Counted from the stretch's first letter, positions 48,876-57,887 are shown. The stretch is DNA of 64,000 nt from Entomohabitans teleogrylli (GCF_001484765.1 NZ_KQ947377.1:124001-188000); one strand, 5' to 3'. Notes: generated by a model not told the origin, from the letters alone. Program-made: numbers and translations.

Positions 48876-50372
48876 ATGTTCAGAAACAGGCTCGCCGCGC
48901 ACCTGGATCGCGGTATCGTAGGCTTCCCCACCACCCTGGCCAGCTCTGTCGGCCTGATCATGGCCAGTCCGGTCATCCTTACCGTCACCAGCGGTTTTGG
49001 CATGGGCGGTGATACTTTCGCCCTGGCGGTATTGCTGGCGTTTATCATGATGCAGGCCCAGGTCACCACCTTTGCCGAAGCCGCGACGATGATTCCGACG
49101 ACCGGTTCGGTGTACGACTATATTTCCTGCGGGATGGGGCGTTTTTTCGCCATTGTCGGCGCCCTGTGCGCCTATTTGATTGTTCATGTGTTCGCCGGTA
49201 CCGCGGAGACCATCCTTGCCGGCGTGATGGCGCTGGTTAACTTCGAGTCCGTCACAACCCATCTCGGGGATCACAATACCTGGATGGTCGGCGTCGCCAT
49301 GGTGGTGATCTTTGGTCTGCTCAACGCCATCGGCATTGAGGTATTCGGCAAGGTGGAAGTGGTATTAACCTTCGGGATGTGGTCCACGCTGGCGATTTTT
49401 GGCCTGTGCGGCATTCTGATGGCCCCGGCCACGCATCTGCCTGGCCTCTTCGGCAGTACATTGAATCTCAGCGATATCTCCGGACTGGTGGGCTATATCG
49501 GCATGGCAATGTTCATGTTTGTCGGCTGCGAACTGGTCACGCCGATGGCGCCGGAAATCAAAAAAGCCCATCGTACGATCCCGCGCGCGATGGCGCTGGG
49601 CCTGTGCGGTGTGGCGGCGTGTATGTTTGTTTACGGCGCGGCCATCAACCGCCAGGTAGACAATGTGGTCGTGGACGCGGCGACAGGGATTCATTTGCTG
49701 GATACCCCCGCGGCCATCCCGGCTTTCGCCGATCGGGTAATGGGCCAGTTCGGTAAATACTGGCTGGGGCTCGGGCTACTGCTGGCGGGCTGTGCCACCA
49801 TCAATACCCTGATGGCCGCCGTACCGCGCATCATTTACGGCATGGCGCTGGACGGTGCGCTGCCGCGCTTTCTTACCTGGCTACATCCGCGCTTTAAAAC
49901 TCCGGTGGTCGCCATTGGCATTGGCGTCGCCATTCCCTGCCTGCACGCCTGGCTACTGCAGGGCGACGTGGACCGTATTGTGCCGCTGATCCTCGCGGCG
50001 GTGTGCGCCTGGGGCGTGGCCTATCTGCTGGTGACCGCTTCGGTGGTAGCGCTGCGCTTGCGCCGGCCGGACCTGCCGCGTCCGTATCGTTCTCCCCTGT
50101 TCCCGCTGCCGCAGATTATCTCCAGCGTCGGCATCGTGGTCGCCATTATGAACATCACGCCGCCAGGAATGGAGAAAAGCGCCATCCTGATCCCCTTCGG
50201 TATCATGCTGGGGCTGACGGCTGCTTATGCCCTGTTCTGGACCCTGGCGATACAGCGCGTGAACCCGTTCCGCCCGCTGCGGGTCGAAGCCGTGGTGGAG
50301 CGAGCCATGAATAACTACAGCCAGCAGCGAGAAGAGGAGCCGGCCCCGGATGCCCTGCGCACACTGCTGTAA
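48876..50372 (+). CDS. APC-family amino acid/amine permease
   Basis: 498 residues, about 12 membrane helices, amino acid-polyamine-organocation superfamily. The unwound TM1 region (FPTTLASSVGLIMASPVILT, about 18-37), the TM6 GMAMFMFVGCELVTPMAPEIKKAHRTIPRA block and the TM8-9 region are typical. Start at 48876 (MFRNRLAAHLD); an upstream TTG in the same frame is unsupported. Probably imports the substrate of the PuuB-like oxidase. A DUF3156-like gene overlaps its 3' end. Confidence 0.87.
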   Translation: MFRNRLAAHLDRGIVGFPTTLASSVGLIMASPVILTVTSGFGMGGDTFALAVLLAFIMMQAQVTTFAEAATMIPTTGSVYDYISCGMGRFFAIVGALCAYLIVHVFAGTAETILAGVMALVNFESVTTHLGDHNTWMVGVAMVVIFGLLNAIGIEVFGKVEVVLTFGMWSTLAIFGLCGILMAPATHLPGLFGSTLNLSDISGLVGYIGMAMFMFVGCELVTPMAPEIKKAHRTIPRAMALGLCGVAACMFVYGAAINRQVDNVVVDAATGIHLLDTPAAIPAFADRVMGQFGKYWLGLGLLLAGCATINTLMAAVPRIIYGMALDGALPRFLTWLHPRFKTPVVAIGIGVAIPCLHAWLLQGDVDRIVPLILAAVCAWGVAYLLVTASVVALRLRRPDLPRPYRSPLFPLPQIISSVGIVVAIMNITPPGMEKSAILIPFGIMLGLTAAYALFWTLAIQRVNPFRPLRVEAVVERAMNNYSQQREEEPAPDALRTLL

Positions 50373-51036
50373 CTCGTCGCTGCTCGCCGCCGTCCGGCGC
50401 GATCTGCGCGGTTGGCCGCTGGAATCTCTGGCACCAGGAGGCCTCATGCTGCGCCTCTCCCCGGCGCTTACCGTGTCGGTGACCGAACGACAAAAGCGGC
50501 TGTTCATGGCCAGTATTCAGAGCTGTGAATTCGCGATTGAAGGCGCTCTCGCCATGCCATTCCGTGGACAGCTCACGGCGCGGCAACCGGGGTGGCTGAA
50601 GCGCCAGCCGGTCATCTTCACCGCCGCGCGGAGCGGAAATACAGCCCCACTGGCCAGACACTTCAACCGCTTTCCGGCGCTGCGCCAGACACTTAGTGAA
50701 CTGGATTACCGCCGTTTCACTTTTCAGATAGCCAATGGCCGCTGGCGCTGCGTCATTGAACCGTGGGCGGCCAGCGAGGTATTTTGTCGCCTGCCGCCTC
50801 TGCGCCGCTATCTGCGTCTCGAACGCCACCAGCGGATGCTGCTGTTGAGCGTGATGCAGATGATTAACGAGGCGCTGATACGGTTTGAGGGTGAAGTATC
50901 CCCGACGCCGTCACAGCGTAACCACAATTTTTCCGGTCTGGCCGTTAGTTTCCATATCGCGGTGCGCCTGCGCCATCTGTTCAAAAAGGAATGTTTTATC
51001 TATCACCGGCTTCAGTTGACCAGACGCCAGCCCTGA
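50350..51036 (+). CDS. Probable DUF3156 protein with an abnormal C-terminal tail
   Basis: 228 residues. RRDLRGWPLESLAPGGL, LTVSVTERQKRLFMASIQSCEF and WRCVIEPWAASEVFCRLPPLRRYLRL resemble the DUF3156 proteins found beside APC permeases; this assignment is from memory and tentative. The ATG at 50350 overlaps the permease stop by 23 bp with GAGGAG upstream; a shorter ATG at 50446 has AGGAGG but would lose conserved-looking sequence. Residues from about 188 on read antisense through the remnant of another gene (50911-51072), so the native stop seems to have been lost and the tail is probably non-native. Confidence 0.6.
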   Translation: MPCAHCCNSSLLAAVRRDLRGWPLESLAPGGLMLRLSPALTVSVTERQKRLFMASIQSCEFAIEGALAMPFRGQLTARQPGWLKRQPVIFTAARSGNTAPLARHFNRFPALRQTLSELDYRRFTFQIANGRWRCVIEPWAASEVFCRLPPLRRYLRLERHQRMLLLSVMQMINEALIRFEGEVSPTPSQRNHNFSGLAVSFHIAVRLRHLFKKECFIYHRLQLTRRQP

Positions 51037-51072
51037 CGAAATAAACGCCACGGCGCGCCTGGACAAAAATCG
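50911..51072 (-). pseudogene. 3' remnant of a zinc-binding alcohol dehydrogenase / quinone oxidoreductase
   Basis: On the minus strand this reads 53 codons ending in TGA: ...GLASGQLKPVIDKTF, then QMAQAHRDMETNGQTGKIVV. This is the conserved C-terminus of medium-chain quinone oxidoreductases (PVID, AH..ME, GKIV). An in-frame TAG lies directly upstream (51073-51075) and no N-terminal part exists nearby, so some 270 codons are gone. Confidence 0.8.
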
Positions 51073-51092
51073 CTATCGACTGCGGCATATTT

Positions 51093-52553
51093 TTATTCAT
51101 CTGCGCCCCCCACACCGCTCCCCGTAGAAAGCGGCGGCGCCTGATCCAGCATGCCATTCAGCACTTCGCCAATCTGTTTTACCGCCGCCCGCACAGGCTC
51201 CCCCAGTACCAGCGCGCAATTCAGCCGCAGGCAATTGCGGTATTTCCCGGCAGCGGAAAACAACGAGCCCGGAGCGACCTGAATCTTCATTTCCCGCAAT
51301 TGCTGACTGGCGGCTATCATGTCCACGTTTTCCGGTAGCTCCACCCAGAGCATAAAACCACCCTGCGGACGAGTCACACAGATGCCGCACGGGAAATACT
51401 GACGAACCCAGCAGGTCATGGTTTCCATATTACGTCGGTAGATCTGGCGCATACGCCGCACATGGCGATGGTAGTGCCCATCGCGAATAAATGCGGCGAC
51501 CGCCATCTGAGTGGAGGGCACCGTGGTGCCAGTGACGACATACTTCATATGCAGTACTCGATCCAGATAACGCCCCGGAACAATCCACCCCACCCGCAGC
51601 CCGGGCGCTATCGTTTTGGTAAAGGAGCTGCACAACAGCACCCGGCCGTCGATATCAAACGATTGAATAGTTCGCGGGCGCGGGTAATCCGTCGCCAGTT
51701 CGCCGTAGATGTCATCTTCAAAGATCACAATGTCATGGCGCCGCGCCAGGCTGAGCAGCGCTTTCTTGCGGGCCTCCGGCATGATAAATCCCAGCGGATT
51801 ATTGCAATCAGGCACCAGGATAACGCCTTTAATCGGCCACTGCTCCAGCGCCAGCTCCAGTGCCTCAACGCTGATGCCGGTGCTGGCGTCGGTGGGGATC
51901 TCAATGGCTTTAATGCCAAAACCGCGCAGCATCTGCATTGTGCCGTGGAAAGAGGGAGATTCGACGGCAACGATATCGCCCGGCTTGCACACCGACAGGA
52001 GCGCGGCGGAAAGGGCGCCGTGGCAGCCGTTGGTGATGACAATATCATCCGGCCCCACCCGGGTGCCGCTATCAAGCATCAGGCGGGAGATCTGTTCCCG
52101 CAGTTCGCGCCGACCATACAGCTCATCGTAGTTCAGCACGTCGATAACATTATGCTGAATAACCCGGTTCATTTCTCGCCACAGGGGCTTCAGACTCGCC
52201 TGACTCACATCCGGGGAGCCGCTGCCGAGCGTAATCAATCCTTTTTCGCCGCGCCCGTAGAGCAGCGCCAACACCTGATCCCACTGCGTGACCTCCACCG
52301 GACGCTGCACCGGGCGCGACATCGACGGCACCGGCGGCTGCGCCTTACGCGGCGCGACAAAATATCCGGAGCGCGGCTGCGGAACAATAAGCTGCAGCAT
52401 TTCCAGCTGTTGGTAAGCCTGCTGCACGGTACTGATACTGACGCCATGCTCCTGGCTCAAATTGCGCACCGACGGGAGCTTTTCGCCGCTACGGTACAGC
52501 CCCTGTTCGATACGCTGGGCAAGAATGTTCGCCAGATGTTGGTAACGCGTCAT
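51093..52553 (-). CDS. MocR-type regulator: GntR helix-turn-helix fused to aminotransferase domain
   Basis: 486 residues. N-terminal GntR-family winged helix (1-67; SGEKLPSVRNLSQEHGVSIS) joined by a linker to a fold-type I aminotransferase domain (about 95-470). The PLP lysine is K313 in SSFTKTIAPGLRVGW, and D249/N252 lie in PDCNNPLGF. Similar in build to E. coli YdcR. MocR proteins are usually PLP-binding regulators of divergent genes; here the divergent genes encode DUF1127 and a cupin. Repeated CTGTAT/ATACAG sites occupy the promoter region. Confidence 0.9.
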   Translation of the reverse strand: MTRYQHLANILAQRIEQGLYRSGEKLPSVRNLSQEHGVSISTVQQAYQQLEMLQLIVPQPRSGYFVAPRKAQPPVPSMSRPVQRPVEVTQWDQVLALLYGRGEKGLITLGSGSPDVSQASLKPLWREMNRVIQHNVIDVLNYDELYGRRELREQISRLMLDSGTRVGPDDIVITNGCHGALSAALLSVCKPGDIVAVESPSFHGTMQMLRGFGIKAIEIPTDASTGISVEALELALEQWPIKGVILVPDCNNPLGFIMPEARKKALLSLARRHDIVIFEDDIYGELATDYPRPRTIQSFDIDGRVLLCSSFTKTIAPGLRVGWIVPGRYLDRVLHMKYVVTGTTVPSTQMAVAAFIRDGHYHRHVRRMRQIYRRNMETMTCWVRQYFPCGICVTRPQGGFMLWVELPENVDMIAASQQLREMKIQVAPGSLFSAAGKYRNCLRLNCALVLGEPVRAAVKQIGEVLNGMLDQAPPLSTGSGVGGADE

Positions 52554-52574
52554 GGTGTATCCTTTTCTTTGATC

Positions 52575-52675
52575 ATACAGACAAGCAAACCAGTACAGAT
52601 GAACAGCGAAATGACCATTCAGATCACGTTTTACCGAATCTGTATGTTAAATAAAAGTAAATCCTGAATCTGTAT
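52575..52675. promoter_or_regulatory. Array of ATACAGAT-type sites between the MocR gene and the DUF1127 gene
   Basis: ATACAGAC at 52575-52582, GTACAGAT at 52593-52600, and the inverted form ATCTGTAT at 52638-52645 and 52668-52675 (both within GAATCTGTAT, exactly 30 bp apart). GntR/MocR regulators typically bind such repeated CTGTA half-sites. Confidence 0.6.
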
Positions 52676-52729
52676 TGCCCTGCGCCTTTCACGCCATCAT
52701 GGAGCTCTTTTCCGACAAGGAGCAATGCG

Positions 52730-52894
52730 ATGGAATTTTATGAAAACCGGCCGCGGCGGCCATTTATCGGTTTTGTGTTGATCTGGCGGGCATTAAAGAA
52801 AGGGTATCTGCGACGTAAAGCTCGCCATCAGTTACAACGCATGAACGACGCGCAACTGCGGGAACTGGGAGTACGCCGCGAAGACATTGGCTAA
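52730..52894 (+). CDS. DUF1127 (YjiS-like) small basic protein
   Basis: 54 residues, below the usual size cut-off. MEFYENRPRRPFIGFVLIWR is followed by a basic centre and the DUF1127 core MNDAQLRELGVRREDIG. A strong AAGGAG (52717-52722) lies 7 nt before the ATG. Small DUF1127 proteins are arginine-rich; in other bacteria some affect phosphate, metabolism or RNA turnover. Function here unknown. Divergent from the MocR gene and 53 bp before a cupin gene, with which it is probably co-transcribed. Confidence 0.88.
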   Translation: MEFYENRPRRPFIGFVLIWRALKKGYLRRKARHQLQRMNDAQLRELGVRREDIG

Positions 52895-52947
52895 CGATGG
52901 CCTTAGCCACCCTACATTCATTAAATACCCACAGGCGGGACAGTCTT

Positions 52948-53277
52948 ATGACGCTTAATGATATTCCCTTTGCCACCACTCACTGGGCACAGCTACCGGC
53001 CACCGAACATCCGGGCATTACCGGAAAGGCATACTGGCGCACCCAACATGTCAATGACATCCGGATACGCATGGTGGAATATACGCCTGGTTATCTGGCC
53101 GACCACTGGTGCCGGAAAGGGCATATTCTGCTGTGCCTGGCCGGTGAGCTGCGCACGGAACTGGCGGACGGGCGCATCTTTATCCTGACGCCGGGCATGA
53201 GCTACCAGGTCGCTGACGATGCCGAACCGCACCGTTCCTCCACCGGCGCGGGCGCAACGCTGTTTATTGTCGATTAG
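52948..53277 (+). CDS. DHCW-motif-type cupin protein
   Basis: 109 residues, single cupin. TGKAYWRTQHVNDIRIRMVEYTPGYLADHWCRKGHILLCLAGEL contains the metal-binding ADHWCRKGH (near residues 49-57) of the family named for a DHCW motif; TPGMSYQVADDAEPHRSST is the second cupin block. Start at 52948 (MTLNDIPFATTHW). Function unknown. Downstream of the DUF1127 gene, within the probable reach of the MocR regulator. Confidence 0.82.
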   Translation: MTLNDIPFATTHWAQLPATEHPGITGKAYWRTQHVNDIRIRMVEYTPGYLADHWCRKGHILLCLAGELRTELADGRIFILTPGMSYQVADDAEPHRSSTGAGATLFIVD

Positions 53278-53379
53278 CCGTATAACAAGCGGAAAGGCAA
53301 TGCTCTGCCAGCCACGCGGATCGATTCCCGCTCCGCGTGGCCAACAGATCCGCCGTACTGCATTTCCATTGCGACGCGA

Positions 53380-54135
53380 TTACAGGAACATCCCGCCGGA
53401 AACTTCCACCCGCTGGGCCGTCATCCATCCCAGTTCATCGCTAAACAACGCGGCGATAGCATTGCCGATATCATCCGGCAACCCCACCCGGCCCAGCGCC
53501 GTTTGTGAAGCCAGCAATTGATTCAGTTGCTGATTATCACGCACCGCCCCACCGCCAAAATCAGTTTCAATCGCCCCGGGGGCAATGATATTGACGGCAA
53601 TGCCACGCGCGCCCAGCTCCTTTGCCTGATAGTGAGTCAACACTTCCATGGCGCCTTTCATGGCGGCGTAAGCGGAATAGCCCGGCTGGGCAAAACGGGT
53701 CAATCCGGAAGAGACATTGAGAATGCGCCCACCGTCATTAAGGAGCGGTAGCAAGTGTTGAGTCAGGAAGAACGGTCCTTTGAAATGAATGTTGAGTAGC
53801 CTGTCAAACTGCGCTTCGCTGAATTCGCCATACGGAGTGTTATCTCCGACGCCGGCATTGTTCAGTAAATAGTCGAATCCTTCTTGCTGCCAGAGGCCCA
53901 GTCGTTCGCGAACCTCAGCGACAAATGCCGGAAAAGCGTCAGTATCGGCGACATTAAGCTGAATTGTCGCCGCTTTCGCCCCTTTTTGCTCAATTTCATC
54001 GGCCACCCGCAGCGCCTCCGACTGCTGGCTATGGTATGTCAAAATAATATCGATTCCTTTCTCCGCCAGCTTCAGGGCGGCGTTTTTCCCCAAACCACGG
54101 CTTCCTCCGGTGATTAATGCGATACGTTGACTCAT
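53380..54135 (-). CDS. SDR-family oxidoreductase
   Basis: 251 residues. GGSRGLG (10-16), NNAG (92-95), Ser143, Y156 and K160 (YAAMK). The C-terminus ends VEVSGGMFL. Classical SDR, NADPH type suggested by the Arg in the glycine loop. Substrate unknown. Divergent from the LysR gene yhjC with a 118-bp shared promoter region, the arrangement in which the LysR protein often controls its neighbour. Confidence 0.87.
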   Translation of the reverse strand: MSQRIALITGGSRGLGKNAALKLAEKGIDIILTYHSQQSEALRVADEIEQKGAKAATIQLNVADTDAFPAFVAEVRERLGLWQQEGFDYLLNNAGVGDNTPYGEFSEAQFDRLLNIHFKGPFFLTQHLLPLLNDGGRILNVSSGLTRFAQPGYSAYAAMKGAMEVLTHYQAKELGARGIAVNIIAPGAIETDFGGGAVRDNQQLNQLLASQTALGRVGLPDDIGNAIAALFSDELGWMTAQRVEVSGGMFL

Positions 54136-54253
54136 GGTTGACCTCTTTTCAGGTGGCTGGTGATTGAGAACCAGCCTATTAGCTGATAAAAGAACAATAA
54201 ATAAGGCTAAATGCGCATAACTGTTTCATTGATGACAACAATAAGGCGCGGTG

Positions 54254-55159
54254 ATGGATAAAATTCACGCAATGCAACTATTCGTCCGGGTCGCGGAGCT
54301 GGGCAGCTTCACCCGGGCAGCGGAGACCCTCAACCTTCCTAAAGGTAGCGTATCACGCCAGATTCAGGCGCTGGAAAGCGCGCTCGGCACCCGATTATTG
54401 CAGCGCACCACCCGCCAGGTGCGGCTCACCCAGGACGGTATGGTCTATTACGAACGCTGCCGCGATGTGCTGGCCAATGTCGACGAACTGGATAACCTGT
54501 TCCAGCACGATCCGGCCTCTATCAGCGGGCGCCTGCGGGTGGATATGCCGGTGGGAATGGCGCGCAATCTGGTCATGCCGCATCTGCCGGCTTTCCTGCA
54601 ACAGTATCCCGGTATTGAGCTGGAACTGAGCAGCAGCGACCGACTGGTGGACGTGATTCAGGAGGGCTTCGACTGTGTGGTACGGGTCGGGGCGCTGAAA
54701 GATTCCGGGCTGGTGGCGCGTCCACTGGGCGAACTGACGATGGTCAACTGCGCCAGTCCGGATTACCTGGCGCGCTTCGGTTATCCGCAAACCCTCGACG
54801 ATCTGGCGTCGCATGCGGTGGTGCGCTACGCCCCCAGCTTCGGCAGTCGCCCGCAGGGGTTCGAAGTCTGGCAGCACGACCAAATCCTGTGGGTCAAAAC
54901 CGGCGGTATTCTCACGGTGAACAGTACCGAAACCTATCAGGCCGCCTGCCTGGCGGGGCTGGGGATTATCCAGGTGCCGCGCGTCGGGGTACGCGATGCG
55001 CTACGTCAGGGAACCCTGGTGGAGATACTGCCTGGCTATCGCCCGGCGGCGATGCCGGTATCGCTGCTGTACCCGCATCGCCGTAACCTGTCGCGCCGGG
55101 TGCGGGTATTTATGGAGTGGCTGACCGGCATCATGAAAGGCTATGTCGATGAACGTTAA
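54254..55159 (+). CDS. yhjC: YhjC, LysR-family regulator
   Basis: 301 residues. N-terminal winged helix MDKIHAMQLFVRVAELGSF through GSVSRQIQALESALGTRLLQRTTR (1-60), then a substrate-binding domain with GFDCVVRVGAL and MVNCASPDYLARFGYPQ. Very similar to E. coli YhjC (RcdB), which precedes yhjD in K-12 as well. ATG at 54254; a GTG sits one codon upstream. Possible control of the divergent SDR gene. Confidence 0.88.
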   Translation: MDKIHAMQLFVRVAELGSFTRAAETLNLPKGSVSRQIQALESALGTRLLQRTTRQVRLTQDGMVYYERCRDVLANVDELDNLFQHDPASISGRLRVDMPVGMARNLVMPHLPAFLQQYPGIELELSSSDRLVDVIQEGFDCVVRVGALKDSGLVARPLGELTMVNCASPDYLARFGYPQTLDDLASHAVVRYAPSFGSRPQGFEVWQHDQILWVKTGGILTVNSTETYQAACLAGLGIIQVPRVGVRDALRQGTLVEILPGYRPAAMPVSLLYPHRRNLSRRVRVFMEWLTGIMKGYVDER

Positions 55160-55262
55160 TCGACGCCTGTTGCGACACTCGCCGCCGGGAAAGCCGCAGC
55201 CGGGAAGATAACGTGTATAATTTTATTAACATCCAGGCTCAACCAGGAAGGAACTGTATTGC

Positions 55263-56273
55263 ATGACCACGCCGGATAACCGCCGCCACCCCGCAGACAC
55301 CGAAAGCCAGACGGCGCCGGTGGTAAAGCTGAAAACCAATAATGAGACGGTGAATAACACCATCGACAGCGTCAACAAAACCGTTGGCCGCCTTGAGCGC
55401 AACCCAATCATCGCTCACCTGATGCGCGCCGCTGAGCGCTTTAATGATCGAATGGGTAACCAGTTTGGCGCCGCCATCACCTATTTTTCATTTCTTTCCA
55501 TGATCCCGATGCTGATGGTGGCCTTCGCCGCCGGCGGTTTTATTCTCGCCTCCCATCCGACGCTACTGCAGGACATCTTTAACAAAATTCTCGATAACGT
55601 CAGCGACCCGACGCTGGCCGCCACGTTGAAGAATACCATCAGCACCGCGATACAGCAGCGCACCACTGTCGGACTGGTAGGTTTGCTGATTGCGCTCTAC
55701 TCAGGCATTAACTGGATGGGCAACCTGCGCGAAGCGGTGCGCGCCCAGTCCCGCGATATCTGGGAGCGTACGCCGCAGGATAAAGAAAAGATTTGGGTTA
55801 AGTATCTGCGTGATCTGATCTCCCTGGTCGGTCTGCTGGTGGCGCTGATCGTCACCCTGTTCATCACCTCGGTGGCGGGCTCCGCCCAGCAGACCATTAT
55901 CAATTTGCTGCATCTGGATGCCATTAGCTGGCTGAAACCAGCGTGGCGGCTGATCGGCCTGGCGATCTCGATTTTCGCCAACTACCTGCTGTTTTTCTGG
56001 ATCTTCTGGCGTCTGCCGCGCCACCGCCCGCGCCGTAAAGCGCTGATTCGCGGCACGCTGCTGGCGGCGGTGGGTTTTGAGGTAATTAAAATCATCATGA
56101 CCTATACCCTGCCGAAACTCATCAGCTCGCCGTCCGGCGCCGCATTTGGCTCGGTGCTCGGGCTGATGGCCTTTTTCTATTTCTTCGCCCGCCTGACGCT
56201 ATTCTGCGCCGCCTGGATCGCCACCGCCCGCTATAAAGACGACCCGCAGATGCCGGGGAAAAGCCACAACTGA
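55263..56273 (+). CDS. yhjD: YhjD, YihY/BrkB-family inner-membrane protein
   Basis: 336 residues. Hydrophilic N-terminus (1-65), then six membrane helices. MGNQFGAAITYFSFLSMIPMLMVAFAAGG and GSVLGLMAFFYFFARLTLFCAAWIATA match E. coli YhjD. A point mutation in E. coli YhjD suppresses the need for Kdo in outer-membrane biogenesis, suggesting a lipid-related role; the function is not settled. Confidence 0.93.
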   Translation: MTTPDNRRHPADTESQTAPVVKLKTNNETVNNTIDSVNKTVGRLERNPIIAHLMRAAERFNDRMGNQFGAAITYFSFLSMIPMLMVAFAAGGFILASHPTLLQDIFNKILDNVSDPTLAATLKNTISTAIQQRTTVGLVGLLIALYSGINWMGNLREAVRAQSRDIWERTPQDKEKIWVKYLRDLISLVGLLVALIVTLFITSVAGSAQQTIINLLHLDAISWLKPAWRLIGLAISIFANYLLFFWIFWRLPRHRPRRKALIRGTLLAAVGFEVIKIIMTYTLPKLISSPSGAAFGSVLGLMAFFYFFARLTLFCAAWIATARYKDDPQMPGKSHN

Positions 56274-56283
56274 GGCTAACTAC

Positions 56284-56312
56284 GCGAGCCGGCAGGGTTT
56301 TTGCCGGTTCGC
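56284..56312 (+). terminator. Hairpin after yhjD
   Basis: GCGAGCCGGCA / TGCCGGTTCGC imperfect 11-bp stem with GGGTTTT-type loop just past the yhjD stop. No T-run follows, so only a possible terminator. Confidence 0.4.
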
Positions 56313-56545
56313 TACCGAAGAATCAGCACATAAATCCAGCTGGTAACTTTTGTTTAACCAAAATCTGGTGTTTTGTTCCATAAATAAATTTATGTAAAGT
56401 TTTTTATAGATGCTTTTTTCTGAGAGTGAAAATTATTCCCTTTATGGCGTTTTTTTGTACAACGCACCCACATAAACGTCGTTGAAATCACACTTTTGCT
56501 GTGCGTAATATGGCCGCTGGTCCGTTATTCCAATAAGAAAAAACT

Positions 56546-57871
56546 ATGCAAGCATCCGTAGCTACAACTCTCGATACCGACGCCATACAGCCCCCCGTCA
56601 ACTCCCGGGGCAAAGTGGTCATCGCCTCGCTCATTGGCACCGCCATTGAGTTTTTTGATTTTTATATCTATGCCACTGCCGCGGTGATTGTCTTCCCGCA
56701 TATCTTCTTTCCCCAGGGCGACCCCACGGCCGCCACGCTACAGTCGCTGGCGACCTTTGCTATCGCCTTTGTGGCGCGTCCTATCGGCTCGGCGCTGTTT
56801 GGCCATTTCGGGGACCGGGTAGGCCGCAAAGTGACGCTGGTGGCTTCGCTGTTAACCATGGGGGTCTCAACGGTATTAATCGGTCTGCTGCCCGGCTATG
56901 AAACCATCGGTATTTTCGCACCGCTGCTGCTGGCGCTGGCGCGTTTTGGCCAGGGTCTCGGGCTGGGCGGCGAATGGGGCGGCGCGGCGCTGCTGGCGAC
57001 GGAAAACGCGCCGGCCCATAAGCGCGCGCTGTACGGTTCATTCCCGCAACTGGGCGCCCCCATCGGCTTCTTCTTCGCCAATGGCACCTTTCTGCTGCTC
57101 TCATGGCTGCTCAGCGAAGAGCAATTCATGACCTGGGGCTGGCGCGTGCCGTTTATCCTCTCCGCGGCGCTGGTGATTATCGGCCTGTACGTGCGGGTTT
57201 CATTGCACGAAACGCCGGTTTTCGCGCGCATCGCTCAGGCAGGCAAGCAGGTAAAAATCCCTCTGGGCACGCTGCTGACCAAACATCTCCGGGCGACGGT
57301 GCTCGGCACATTCATCATGCTGGCCACCTACACGCTGTTTTACATTATGACGGTCTACTCAATGACCTTCAGTACCGCCGCCGTACCGCACGGGTTGGGC
57401 TTTTCGCGCAATAGCGTCCTGTGGATGCTGATGATGGCGGTGATCGGCTTTGGGGTGATGGTACCGGTGTCCGGCTATCTGGCGGATATCTATGGCCGGC
57501 GCAAGTGCATGCTGGTGATCACCAGCCTGATCCTGGTGTTCGCGCTGTTTATCTTCCCGCCGCTGCTCGGTTCCGGCAACCAGGGGCTGGTGATGGCCTA
57601 TCTGCTGATTGGTCTGAGTCTGATGGGGCTGACCTTCGGCCCTATGGGCGCGCTGCTGCCCGAGTTGTTCCCGACGGAAGTGCGTTACACCGGCGCCTCG
57701 TTCTCTTATAACGTGGCATCGATTCTCGGCGCGTCGGTGGCGCCGTATATCGCTACCTGGTTACAGGCCAACTACGGGCTGTTCTGGGTCGGCGTCTATC
57801 TCGCCACGATGGCGGCAATTACCCTGATTGCCGTATTCTGTACCCGGGAAACCCGCCACCAGTCGCTGTAA
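56546..57871 (+). CDS. yhjE: YhjE, MFS metabolite:proton symporter
   Basis: 441 residues, 12 membrane helices, MHS subfamily. IGTAIEFFDFYIYATAAVIVFP near residue 30, GDRVGRK after TM2, GQGLGLGGEWGGAALLATENAP near 137-158. Matches E. coli YhjE; substrate unproven. The 272-bp upstream gap is AT-rich. Convergent with yhjG, with a good terminator between. Confidence 0.92.
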   Translation: MQASVATTLDTDAIQPPVNSRGKVVIASLIGTAIEFFDFYIYATAAVIVFPHIFFPQGDPTAATLQSLATFAIAFVARPIGSALFGHFGDRVGRKVTLVASLLTMGVSTVLIGLLPGYETIGIFAPLLLALARFGQGLGLGGEWGGAALLATENAPAHKRALYGSFPQLGAPIGFFFANGTFLLLSWLLSEEQFMTWGWRVPFILSAALVIIGLYVRVSLHETPVFARIAQAGKQVKIPLGTLLTKHLRATVLGTFIMLATYTLFYIMTVYSMTFSTAAVPHGLGFSRNSVLWMLMMAVIGFGVMVPVSGYLADIYGRRKCMLVITSLILVFALFIFPPLLGSGNQGLVMAYLLIGLSLMGLTFGPMGALLPELFPTEVRYTGASFSYNVASILGASVAPYIATWLQANYGLFWVGVYLATMAAITLIAVFCTRETRHQSL

Positions 57872-57887
57872 GTTCTCTTTGCCCTCC

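Noticed and set aside
51462-52667. 401-codon open frame opposite the MocR gene
   Set aside because: Shadow of the MocR-type gene, whose helix-turn-helix and PLP motifs are intact.
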